62,366 nt of DNA from Bacteroidales bacterium (GTDB taxonomy: Bacteria > Bacteroidota > Bacteroidia > Bacteroidales > JAFGHD01): positions 1 to 62,366 of the forward strand of contig JAFGHD010000161.1 in assembly GCA_016939365.1 (NCBI GenBank), given 5' to 3'. The position numbers and the translations under genes are program-made. The notes beneath the pieces were generated by a model. That model ran no database searches. It worked only from the letters and a program-made list of their open reading frames with translations, and was not told the DNA's origin. Below are positions 7,699-15,633 of this stretch, in pieces (positions within the stretch are counted from its first letter, which is position 1; every line of letters starts with the position of its first letter).

Positions 7699-8400
7699 TC
7701 ACAAGCCCAGGAACAGGATGGCCATGCCGCTGGCCATGATGATGACACCGGCCAGGATGTGCATATATTTTTCGATCCAGGAAAAGCGAATACTCCCTAA
7801 TCCTGCATTCAGGATGACCACCATTGCCATCATGGTGCCAATGGTGGTCAGGGCGAAGACGGAACTAACCATCACCAGCCCTGTAGTGCTCTCAGAGGCG
7901 GCCGGATACATCAGCAGCGGTATTAGCGGTTCACATGGTCCCAGCACGAAGATCAGGAACAGCAGCCAGGGGGTGATGGATTTCCGGTGGATATGGTCGT
8001 GCAGCCCGCTGTGGTCATGATCATGTGAATGGCTCAGGCCGTTGCTGTGTAAATGAAGATGCCGGTGGGGTTTGTTCCTTGCCAGGCGAATCGCAGCCCA
8101 TACCGTGTATCCCAAACCAAAAAGGACGAAAGCCCAGGCCGCCAGGTCGCCGCGCACGCCCTCCAGCAGCTCCAGGCGGCCGAGCGCCAGACCGAACAAC
8201 AAACCCAATGCCCCGAGTACCAGCGAGCTGCCGACATGCCCGATACCACATACCAGCGTGATCCAGGCCGTACGCATCTGGCTCCACCCGCGCGCACGGG
8301 CCATCATCACAAACGGAAGATAATGATCAGGTCCAAAAAGCGTATGAAAAAAGCCGATCGAAGCCGCAGACCCGGTAAGGATCCAAAGTTCCTGATTCAT
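7699..8400 (-). CDS. Inner-membrane nickel/cobalt-type permease with His-rich loop (UreH/RcnA-like)
   Basis: The 233-residue protein has about six hydrophobic segments in two groups. The first contains GFFHTLFGPDHYLPF (H19, D25, H26), similar to the histidine-aspartate signatures of UreH-like, RcnA-like and NiCoT nickel transporters. Between the halves, residues about 107 to 140 form a loop with more than ten histidines (LSHSHDHDHSG), a likely metal-sensing or metal-holding loop. The second half has LGPCEPLIPLLMYPA. It is the last gene of the nikR operon, three bases after the preceding stop, which supports nickel as substrate. Direction is not certain: RcnA relatives export while NiCoT relatives import, but the NikR/TonB context favours import. 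Confidence 0.75.
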   Translation of the reverse strand: MNQELWILTGSAASIGFFHTLFGPDHYLPFVMMARARGWSQMRTAWITLVCGIGHVGSSLVLGALGLLFGLALGRLELLEGVRGDLAAWAFVLFGLGYTVWAAIRLARNKPHRHLHLHSNGLSHSHDHDHSGLHDHIHRKSITPWLLFLIFVLGPCEPLIPLLMYPAASESTTGLVMVSSVFALTTIGTMMAMVVILNAGLGSIRFSWIEKYMHILAGVIIMASGMAILFLGL

Positions 8401-8403
8401 ATT

Positions 8404-9894
8404 TTATTGTGGTTTAGTTTTTTCACCGCTATACCTCTCGGACCTCACCATTGCAGCTACCCGGGTGATCTCAAATATCTCACTACGGGACCAATCCCTC
8501 CAGCATTCAATGGCCAGCCCGCGGATATAGTTCCAGTAGGATTCCGATTCAAGGCCATATTGCTCCACTCCTTCCCTGATAGCATGTTTCAGCTTTTCAC
8601 CAAACGGCACCTTCAGGGTGATCCGGATCGTCTGTGACCTGAAAGTGAACTCTGCTTCAGGCCGTTGTATCCCGGCAGTGTCCACGCGGATCAGGCCATG
8701 CCCGAGCGTGGCGCCGGTGCTCACCTGCAGGCCGTCGTTCATACAGCTGACCGGTGGCCGGACTCCTGCATAGGAGACCACATGCATATCATCCACACCG
8801 ATACCAAAATACTCCCTGGCCCGGATCCCCATCTTGGTACCTATGATGGCATACACCCCCAGGTGGCCGTGCAGTTCCTGGGTCAGCACCCCTGTCCGGT
8901 ATTCTTCCGGACCGTGCAATCTCAGGATATCATCCTTTACTTCCGCAAAATCAGAAACATAATAGGCAGCGGCTTCTGGAAGGCTTCTGATCACCTTGCC
9001 ATCCAGTGGCTTTTCCTGCAAACGGAAGCAAAGGGCATCGCTGATCATACCCGGCTCCTTCACGGAGGCCAGTAAAACGTGTTTCGTCGTAAGTTCCGTA
9101 TTGAACATGATTGAATCCAGAAGATAGAGCACCACCAGCTCATCCGCGATCCGGGTTACATTATTCTCAACCAGATCCATGGCAGCCCCCTCCTGCATCA
9201 AATCAGCCAGATGACTTGCATACCTTGAATCCATGGTGTCCATCCGGCCGATCATTTGCGGACTGAAAGGTAATGGCTCCTGGTATTCCCCGTTTGAGAT
9301 GATCTCCAAAGGCATCCCCGAATGAATGACAAATTCCGCGTCCTCCATTGCCAGGTTCCAGTTGGTTCCTCCCGGTCCCGCGCCCGATGAGCTGAACCAC
9401 AAAACGCGGTCAGGCATTTCGCCTTGCCCGGGATGCCCCTTCAGATAATCTGCAAGATTGCTGAGCGGGCCCAGGCAAATCAATGTGACCTCCTCCGCCT
9501 CTTCGGCAATAAGCTGATGCCACAAAACAACCGCATCGCTGAACTCATCCTGCCGGGTCATCTTTCCCCAATGGAGGCCTGCCGCTACCGGCCGACAGGG
9601 ATAGTCGGGCAGGACACCGACTCGGCCCTTTCCGACGGGAATACCATGCCGGCCGAAATGATCGAGAAGGCCGGCCACCTTCACCGCTGCCTCTTCGGGT
9701 GACAGGATACCGCTGCAGCAGGTTACACCCAGTATCTCAACATCATTGCTCGCCAGCAGCATATGTATCGCCCTCAGGTCATCCAGGGCGCCATCGGTGT
9801 CAATGATCACATGATGACCTGCCTTCCCGGAATGACCAAAGGACAATGCCGGATAAACCAGAAAGAAAACCAGAGAAATGATAAAGATACGCAT
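8404..9894 (-). CDS. Exported nucleoside hydrolase-like / FmdE-domain fusion protein
   Basis: Two domains follow a signal peptide (MRIFIISLVFFLVYPALSFG). Residues about 28 to 320 resemble inosine-uridine nucleoside hydrolases, with the calcium/ribose motif DTDGALDD (from D32) and GPLSNLADYL. Residues about 345 to 470 resemble FmdE, the accessory subunit family of formylmethanofuran dehydrogenase operons, with ELHGHLG, VSCMNDGLQVSTGATLGHG and AEFTF. I start at the ATG at 9894, one base past the receptor stop, because it begins the signal peptide. A longer frame upstream lacks that logic. It lies between the TonB receptor and the permease, so it probably acts in the periplasm on a nickel complex or its ligand. 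The true substrate is unknown. Confidence 0.75.
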   Translation of the reverse strand: MRIFIISLVFFLVYPALSFGHSGKAGHHVIIDTDGALDDLRAIHMLLASNDVEILGVTCCSGILSPEEAAVKVAGLLDHFGRHGIPVGKGRVGVLPDYPCRPVAAGLHWGKMTRQDEFSDAVVLWHQLIAEEAEEVTLICLGPLSNLADYLKGHPGQGEMPDRVLWFSSSGAGPGGTNWNLAMEDAEFVIHSGMPLEIISNGEYQEPLPFSPQMIGRMDTMDSRYASHLADLMQEGAAMDLVENNVTRIADELVVLYLLDSIMFNTELTTKHVLLASVKEPGMISDALCFRLQEKPLDGKVIRSLPEAAAYYVSDFAEVKDDILRLHGPEEYRTGVLTQELHGHLGVYAIIGTKMGIRAREYFGIGVDDMHVVSYAGVRPPVSCMNDGLQVSTGATLGHGLIRVDTAGIQRPEAEFTFRSQTIRITLKVPFGEKLKHAIREGVEQYGLESESYWNYIRGLAIECWRDWSRSEIFEITRVAAMVRSERYSGEKTKPQ

Positions 9895-9895
9895 A

Positions 9896-12028
9896 TCAGC
9901 TCTTTTTTGCCGTATACTTAAGATTGAAGCCGCAAAAAACCATAACACCCGGCATGGGGTAATCATAATTGATCTCATAGGCCTGGTCCAGCAGGTTTTC
10001 CCCGTTCACGAACAGTTCCAGGATCCGGTTGACCTGATATCCGATCCGGCCGTTGAGCAAGGTATACTGTTCTCTGGTTACCGGGCTGGTCACTGTATAG
10101 AGGCCGGAGATATAGTGCACATTGAGATGCGCCTTAAGCTTGCGCCATTTATAGCTGCCGCCGGCATACAGGGAATGCTCGGGGGCCCCCGTCACCGGAT
10201 CTGCCATATGGAGCCAGGCATAACTGACCCTCAGCTCAAGGGGCTCCACCAGGCGGAGAGCTGCCGAAGCCTCCACCCCATGATGCCTGAACGTCCCGCT
10301 GTTCTCATAACGCACATCCGGGAACTGGCCGGTGATAAGTATCAGATCGGAGCCTTCGGCGAGGAAGCCGGTGAACTCAATGCTGAACCTGTTCCTGAGC
10401 AATCCCTGCACGAAGGTGCCTTCATAGGTCCACATCCGTTCGGGTCTCAGGGAAGCGTTGGCTGGGTTCCACATGTAAAGCTCCCGAATGGTCGGGCTCC
10501 GGAATCCTTTGGAAACGGAGGCCTTGACGGTAGTGTGCGGAGCGGGGCTCCAGGATACACCCCCATGGGGCATCCACTCCGGTGGAAAGAGACCGGAGGT
10601 CTGCAGTCGAAGACCGGCCGTCAGCGACACCTTCTCCCTGATTGTTTGCTGAATAAAGGTATAGATCCCGAACTCCGATAAAAGTGTGTCGGCAAACTCC
10701 ATGCCTTGCCCGTTCATGGCCAGGGTATTTTCGGCGAATCCTCCGTAGTTCTTGTATTCAGCACCCAAGGTGAGGGTGTTCCCGGTGAAAAGCCTCAGTC
10801 CCTGATAGGCGGATATCCCGGTGTTCCTGTCGCGTGAGTGAAATCCGTCATAAATCTCATGTTCCCCGAAATGGTGAAAGACAGATAATGTGCCTTCGGT
10901 TTTGTCTGAGCTGTTCTGAAGGGAAATGGCAGCCATGCCGCGGAGGATGTCCACCCAATGCTCCTGCATCAGGTATGAGGAATCGATCATCCGAACGGGA
11001 CCCGGATCGGTGGCCCTGAATCCTGCCAAGCTGACCTCGCCGTTCAGAGAGAACACCTCTGACAGGCGGGCATCTGCCTTGAAATAACCGTTGGTGATGT
11101 CGAAGCCTGAGTTCTCTCTGTGGCCGTTGGTCTGGTCGTGGTTCACCGACACGAGGACGCCGCCTTTTTTCGTCCTGCAGGCAGCATTGGCCATAGCCTT
11201 CCAGGTATCATACGATCCGTAGATTGCCCTGGCATGGGCTGTGAATCCTTCCCGTGCAGCTTTCCGGGTGATGATGTTGACCACCCCGCCCATGGCATTG
11301 GAACCATACAGGATGGAAGCCGGCCCCCTGATCACCTCGATCTTCTCAGCATCGGATGCGACATAGGCATCGGGGAGCGGATGACCGAACAGACCCATAT
11401 GCTGGGGATTGCCGTCGATGAGCACGAGCACCTGGGTATTCGGTGTACCGCCGATACCACGGATGCTGATGCCTCCGGCAGCGCCGGTGGCCACACCGAA
11501 CCCGGTCACGCCACGTTCCGTCACAAACACCCCGGGCACCCGTTCACTGATCACAGGCAGCAGATTCGATTCACCGGAATTTTCGATCTCCTCACGGCTG
11601 ATGGATATCACCGAAAGCGGCACCTGATCCCGCTCTGTTTCAATCCGGGTGCCGGTGACGACCACTTCTCCGGCCTGCTGGACATCCTCCTCCAGTTTCA
11701 GCGACAGGTCGGTAGGGCCGGTGCCGGTAATGTCACAACCAACCTCGAGGGTCGTATAACCCACGTAGCTGACCTTCAGCGTATACTTACCGGGGTATAA
11801 TCCCATAATCGTAAAACGTCCGAAACTGTCGGTCACCGTTCCCAGGGCTGTGGTCTTGACCACGATATGGGCTCCGGAAAGGGGCTTCCCGTCGGTAGCT
11901 GAGGTAACCGTACCCGTCAGTCCGGCTTCCTGCGCCCATACGGTCACCAGGAAACCCGATAATGCCACCGTAAGCAGCATGCGGCCGCTGAAAAAAAGTA
12001 TTACGTTTTTCATAATCGTGTTACTCAT
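9896..12028 (-). CDS. TonB-dependent outer-membrane receptor, probable nickel-complex uptake
   Basis: The protein of about 710 residues has a signal peptide ending near VTVWAQ, a carboxypeptidase-like beta domain (GTVTSATDGKPLSGAHIVV), a plug domain (ISIRGIGGTPNTQVLVLIDG, then IEVIRGPASILYGSNAMGG) and a 22-strand-type barrel. TonB receptors move scarce metal complexes across the outer membrane using energy from TonB-ExbBD. The ATG at 12028 overlaps the nikR stop as TGATG. An ATG at 12013 also fits and gives a neater signal peptide. The operator-like repeat at 11998-12024 covers this start. The substrate is inferred from NikR control and the permease, not from the receptor itself. Confidence 0.85.
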   Translation of the reverse strand: MSNTIMKNVILFFSGRMLLTVALSGFLVTVWAQEAGLTGTVTSATDGKPLSGAHIVVKTTALGTVTDSFGRFTIMGLYPGKYTLKVSYVGYTTLEVGCDITGTGPTDLSLKLEEDVQQAGEVVVTGTRIETERDQVPLSVISISREEIENSGESNLLPVISERVPGVFVTERGVTGFGVATGAAGGISIRGIGGTPNTQVLVLIDGNPQHMGLFGHPLPDAYVASDAEKIEVIRGPASILYGSNAMGGVVNIITRKAAREGFTAHARAIYGSYDTWKAMANAACRTKKGGVLVSVNHDQTNGHRENSGFDITNGYFKADARLSEVFSLNGEVSLAGFRATDPGPVRMIDSSYLMQEHWVDILRGMAAISLQNSSDKTEGTLSVFHHFGEHEIYDGFHSRDRNTGISAYQGLRLFTGNTLTLGAEYKNYGGFAENTLAMNGQGMEFADTLLSEFGIYTFIQQTIREKVSLTAGLRLQTSGLFPPEWMPHGGVSWSPAPHTTVKASVSKGFRSPTIRELYMWNPANASLRPERMWTYEGTFVQGLLRNRFSIEFTGFLAEGSDLILITGQFPDVRYENSGTFRHHGVEASAALRLVEPLELRVSYAWLHMADPVTGAPEHSLYAGGSYKWRKLKAHLNVHYISGLYTVTSPVTREQYTLLNGRIGYQVNRILELFVNGENLLDQAYEINYDYPMPGVMVFCGFNLKYTAKKS
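11998..12024 (-). promoter_or_regulatory. Candidate NikR operator at the start of the TonB receptor gene
   Basis: On the plus strand GTATTACG (11998-12005) and CGTGTTAC (12017-12024) are separated by 11 bases and form an imperfect inverted repeat, six of eight positions matching. Nearly the same 27 bases occur at 12431-12457 before nikR. Total length and outer GTA/TAC bases recall the 28-bp E. coli nik operator GTATGA-N16-TCATAC. The site overlaps the receptor's first codons, which is unusual. Confidence 0.55.
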
Positions 12029-12429
12029 CAATCTTTTACCGTCATAACCAGCTGACCGTGCTTGACTCCCTTGATGGCGATCAACCGGTCGGCGAGGCGT
12101 TTCAGGTCACCCGCCAGTCCCTTGACCGCAATGGTCTCAAGACAGTTGCTATGGTCCAGATGGACATGCTGCACTGACAGGATCAGGTCGTGAAATTCAT
12201 GCTGCACATCGGTTGAATGGCTCTGCAACTCCCTCTTGTGGTGGTCGTAAACCAGCACAATGGCACCCGCCACCTCCCGGTTGTCGCCCCACTGTTCGTC
12301 GACGACATACTTTCGGATCAAATAGCCGATGGCACGGGAACGGTTCGGGAAACGGTTCCTTTCCACCATCTCATCCAGATCCCTGAAGAGATCCTCCTCC
12401 AGCGACACACTGAAACGTTTTACCTGCAT
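12028..12429 (-). CDS. nikR: Nickel-responsive transcriptional regulator NikR
   Basis: NikR is a ribbon-helix-helix DNA-binding protein with a C-terminal ACT-like nickel-sensing domain. The first 45 residues fit the DNA-binding half (KRFSVSLEEDLFRDLDEMV and SRAIGYLIRKYV). The high-affinity nickel ligands of the E. coli protein, H76, H87, H89 and C95, align with H77, H88, H90 and C96 here. The 133-residue length is standard. It heads the operon and overlaps the next start by one base. A candidate operator lies two bases upstream of its ATG, so autorepression by nickel-loaded NikR is likely. Confidence 0.93.
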   Translation of the reverse strand: MQVKRFSVSLEEDLFRDLDEMVERNRFPNRSRAIGYLIRKYVVDEQWGDNREVAGAIVLVYDHHKRELQSHSTDVQHEFHDLILSVQHVHLDHSNCLETIAVKGLAGDLKRLADRLIAIKGVKHGQLVMTVKD

Positions 12430-12430
12430 A

Positions 12431-12457
12431 GTATTACGTTTTTATAAATCGTGTGAC
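12431..12457 (-). promoter_or_regulatory. Candidate NikR operator upstream of nikR
   Basis: On the plus strand GTATTACG (12431-12438) and CGTGTGAC (12450-12457) flank 11 AT-rich bases. The site matches the repeat at 11998-12024 at 23 of 27 positions by eye. It ends on the first base of the -7 element at 12457-12464, so a bound repressor would block initiation. Confidence 0.6.
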
Positions 12458-12464
12458 AAAAGTA
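12457..12464 (-). promoter_or_regulatory. -7 element for the nikR operon
   Basis: The minus strand reads TACTTTTG, matching the Bacteroidota TAnnTTTG element. No good TTG is found 17-23 bases upstream, so the promoter is incomplete by consensus. Its contact with the inverted repeat supports it. Confidence 0.4.
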
Positions 12465-12566
12465 TGCAAAAAGAAATGAGAAGCCAGGTATCAGAATCCG
12501 GGATTTCTTCTTTCATCCGGTAATTCTTAATTCACTGTTCAACCGAAATCATTCCACCAACCCCAT

Positions 12567-12574
12567 TATCTTTG
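12567..12574 (+). promoter_or_regulatory. -7 element upstream of the putative porin gene
   Basis: TATCTTTG matches TAnnTTTG and lies 25 bases before the ATG at 12599. No TTG sits at the expected upstream distance. Confidence 0.3.
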
Positions 12575-12598
12575 TGTCACAATCCACTTTGCTAAGGA

Positions 12599-14488
12599 AT
12601 GGCAAAACACCTCCGATACCATCATCTGTTGTTTTACCCGGGCGCCCTCTGCCTCTTGCTGCTGTTCCATAAGGAAGTGCATGGCCAGAATTTCCTCGAA
12701 CCCATCCCCGACTCATCACGCATCTATCAGTTCCGCCACGATTATGAAACACCTGAAGGCGAGGCATTCAGTACCATTGATACCCTGATCGGATCGGTAC
12801 ATACCTATGACCCGAAACTTCGGAATGGATTCCTTCCTGCATCCACCGGACCTATCGGCCAACCCTACAAGCCGCTGCTCCTCTCTCTCCCCTCCGCCGG
12901 ATTCAGTTTCAGACCGTCCCCCTTAGGAAACTATCTCTTCAGCAACGACTGCGTTCCCAGCTACCTTACAGGAAAACCCTTCACCCACCTGTTCTACATC
13001 ATGGGGCTGAAAAAAGAACAGAACCTTTCGATCGAACACTCCCAGAATGTTTTACCCAATGTGTCGGTAGGATTGAGCTTCAGACTGTCAGACTTTCCGG
13101 GCTACTATCCGCAGCAGGCCACTGAAAATAAAAACCTGAACATCAGGCTCCGTTACAAAACCGGTAACAACCGGTATGGCTTACAGACACACTACCTGCA
13201 CAACAAAATCAGGCTGAGAGAAAACGGTGGCATCCTGTACGACTCCATCTTCGAGCAAAATCTGGAAACCAGCCGGGACCGTTATGAGATAAGGCTTTCA
13301 GAAGCGATGAACCGTATCAGGGAAAACGGATATTTTCTGAAGCAGTATTTCAGGCTTGCCCGGCCAAAAACTGACACATCCGCTTCGAAAAGGATATTTT
13401 TCAGTCTTCCGGGCATGATTACGCACTCTGTGCTCATTTCAAGGCATTTTCATGTATATGAAGACGAGATGTCCGGGTCAGACACGGCATTCTATCCACA
13501 TAATTACTATTCATCAGCAACATCATATGATTCGGTATCCATCCGGATGATCGAGAACAGGCTTACCTGGACGAACATGGCTGCCGGTTCGGCAGAGCAG
13601 GTCATCGGCATCTCGGCCGGGCTGAGACACCAGTATGCCGAACTTTCCGGGTATATGCCCGTCAGTTATTTCAGGCTTTTCATCCCATTCATCACTTTGG
13701 GCATCGCTCCTTTCCACGGCCTGAATTTCGGATTTCACGGGGAGCACGTTGCCGGCGAAGGATTCGGGGGAGATTATGTATTGCAGGCAAACGCCGGATT
13801 GTCCGGAGATTTCGGGAAAATCACTTTTTCTTCTGAACTGACCGGGATATCTCCCGGCTATTTCTACCGGGAATATGCGTCCAATCATTACCGGTGGTCG
13901 AATGATTTCAGACGGGAATCATACATCACCCAGAACCTGGATTATTCCTGCCAGGGATGGCATGCACAACTGTCACATACAGAGATCCGAGACGCCGTAT
14001 ACCTGGATACACTGGCTCAGCCTGTGCAAAAAGACGGCAACGTGTCATACCTGAAGGCATACGTTGGTAAAAACATGGTATTCCGGAGATGGGGACTGGA
14101 TATCCGGCTGTACTGGCAGGATGCTTCTGATGATGAGATATTCCGTTTCCCGCAGTTCATGGCTTACGGAGGCCTTCACTATACCCGGGAATTATTCAGA
14201 CAGGCGTTACGTGTCAGAGCCGGCGCTGAGTGTTACTTTCACAGCGGCTATTTCGCCGATGCGTACACTCCCGCCACCATCTCATTTTACAGGCAAAACG
14301 TAAAACGTGTGGGTGAATACCCCTTCACCAACCTGTTCCTTACCCTTCAGATCAAGCGCTCCCGGATCTTCCTGAAATATGACAACCTCCTGTACCTCGC
14401 CGGCCAGTTCACCTATTATACTGTTCCGGACTACCCGTTGCAGGATGGCGGGTTCAGATTCGGGGTATCGTGGATGTTCTATGATTAG
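12599..14488 (+). CDS. Putative outer-membrane porin (Bacteroidota Porin_10-like)
   Basis: The 629-residue protein has an N-terminal signal sequence rich in leucine ending near KEVHGQ, then a long run of alternating aromatic/polar strands typical of a beta-barrel. It ends in an aromatic strand (RFGVSWMFYD). N-terminal features such as DTLIGSVHTYDP and GPIGQPYKPLL resemble the Bacteroidota putative porin family found next to envelope genes. No plug domain or TonB box is present. The gene stands alone, divergent from nikR, and its stop overlaps the stop of the converging gene by four bases. Substrate unknown; transport of a metal oxyanion is possible only by location. Confidence 0.65.
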   Translation: MAKHLRYHHLLFYPGALCLLLLFHKEVHGQNFLEPIPDSSRIYQFRHDYETPEGEAFSTIDTLIGSVHTYDPKLRNGFLPASTGPIGQPYKPLLLSLPSAGFSFRPSPLGNYLFSNDCVPSYLTGKPFTHLFYIMGLKKEQNLSIEHSQNVLPNVSVGLSFRLSDFPGYYPQQATENKNLNIRLRYKTGNNRYGLQTHYLHNKIRLRENGGILYDSIFEQNLETSRDRYEIRLSEAMNRIRENGYFLKQYFRLARPKTDTSASKRIFFSLPGMITHSVLISRHFHVYEDEMSGSDTAFYPHNYYSSATSYDSVSIRMIENRLTWTNMAAGSAEQVIGISAGLRHQYAELSGYMPVSYFRLFIPFITLGIAPFHGLNFGFHGEHVAGEGFGGDYVLQANAGLSGDFGKITFSSELTGISPGYFYREYASNHYRWSNDFRRESYITQNLDYSCQGWHAQLSHTEIRDAVYLDTLAQPVQKDGNVSYLKAYVGKNMVFRRWGLDIRLYWQDASDDEIFRFPQFMAYGGLHYTRELFRQALRVRAGAECYFHSGYFADAYTPATISFYRQNVKRVGEYPFTNLFLTLQIKRSRIFLKYDNLLYLAGQFTYYTVPDYPLQDGGFRFGVSWMFYD

Positions 14489-15375
14489 TTACCGGTGACG
14501 GCCAATCTGACCGGCTGCGAAAATGTCCCGTCTTCCGAAACAGAAACAATATAGTAGACCCCGTTATCAAGCCCTGTCAGGGACCACTGGAAACAGGTTT
14601 CCCGTGAAAAGCATGAACGTATCTTCTTTCCCTGAATATCCAAAAGCCACAGGGATTGAGGGATGTCGTTGAGCCTGATGTTCACGAAGGAAGTGGCCGG
14701 ATTGGGGAAAACGCTGAAAAATGCGGGAGCCTTGGGTGGGTGATATCCGGCCACCTTGGATCCTTTGATAATAATATTGTCTATCAGGGAAATACCGCTT
14801 TCATCTACCGGCAGACCGCTGATGTCTTCTTCTGAAGCCATCAGCCATCGCAGCTGCACAAGTCCCTCCGGATTATTGCACTCCGGGGGCAGCAGCAGGT
14901 CGGTCACACTCCCCAGTTCCCCCCAATCACTGTTGCACTGGATGACTCCGCCCGCAACATCCGTCCATTCCTCAACTGTCCCTGGAGGCAGTATCCTGAA
15001 CTGCAGTATAAAATCCCGTGGGCCGGGCAAATCAGGATCAGAACTCTGCCGTGATGATACCAGAAAATCCTGATATCCGCTACCATCGAAAGTGATCATC
15101 CAATAACGGTTTCCTGCACCCCCTTTCCATCCGGAGCAGGCAGCTGAAAAACTCACCGGTGTCAGTAATCCGGGCTGCATAAAGATCTGTCCGTAACTTC
15201 CTGAGGTGTCCGAATAACAAACCAGTTTTATCGCGGCATTTACATCCAGACCCAGGTCCGCGAAAACCGATTCCTCAGGGTGTTCATAACGGAAAGTCCA
15301 CCCTGCAATCGTATCCTGAGAAATCAAGGTGACGGGAATGATCCCCAGACATAAAATGATGACCCATGATTTCAT
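14485..15375 (-). CDS. T9SS type A-sorted secreted protein, paralogue of the 17562 gene
   Basis: The 296-residue protein starts with a signal peptide (MKSWVIILCLGIIPVTLIS) and ends with a type A sorting domain (FSVFPNPATSFVNIRL, then LDNGVYYIVSV), so it should be exported by the type IX system and anchored or released. The central region matches the protein at 17562-18443 at AGWTF, GY-D-LVSS, PGPRD, LPP-NNP and ESGISLIDNIIIKG, showing common descent. I start at 15375 because the signal peptide begins there; upstream in-frame codons are unlike protein. The function is unknown and no enzymatic motif is seen. It is divergent from wtpA. Confidence 0.75.
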   Translation of the reverse strand: MKSWVIILCLGIIPVTLISQDTIAGWTFRYEHPEESVFADLGLDVNAAIKLVCYSDTSGSYGQIFMQPGLLTPVSFSAACSGWKGGAGNRYWMITFDGSGYQDFLVSSRQSSDPDLPGPRDFILQFRILPPGTVEEWTDVAGGVIQCNSDWGELGSVTDLLLPPECNNPEGLVQLRWLMASEEDISGLPVDESGISLIDNIIIKGSKVAGYHPPKAPAFFSVFPNPATSFVNIRLNDIPQSLWLLDIQGKKIRSCFSRETCFQWSLTGLDNGVYYIVSVSEDGTFSQPVRLAVTGN

Positions 15376-15633
15376 AGAGGTAGTATTTATGGACATTCTG
15401 AAACAGATATCGTTCATTTTATCAGTACAAATATAAACATGGACAGGGAGATTCCATTCAGGCCGTTTCAAATTCCGGCAACCCCCCACTTCGCTGAGGA
15501 TTTATCAAAATTGTCTCTTGCAGGGGAACCGGATCAATCACATTGCATAGTCCTCAAAAAAAAAGTATTTCAGACCTCCGGTAAGTTCAATAATTCTTAT
15601 CATTGCATGCGATTTGCGTAATTATGCATTTCG
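15376..15633. promoter_or_regulatory. Divergent control region between the T9SS cargo gene and wtpA
   Basis: On the minus strand TATATTTG (15435-15428) matches the -7 consensus and serves the T9SS gene. On the plus side TATCATTG (15598-15605) is one base off consensus, 29 bases before the wtpA ATG. CATTGCAT occurs twice, at 15541-15548 and 15601-15608, exactly 60 bases apart. The second copy extends into a near-perfect 12-base palindrome (15602-15613). A regulator site is possible, but the motif is short. Confidence 0.35.

Noticed and set aside
9878-10681. 267-codon plus-strand frame over the TonB receptor gene
   Set aside because: It is antisense to a clear receptor with conserved plug and barrel sequence, and its translation lacks domain features.
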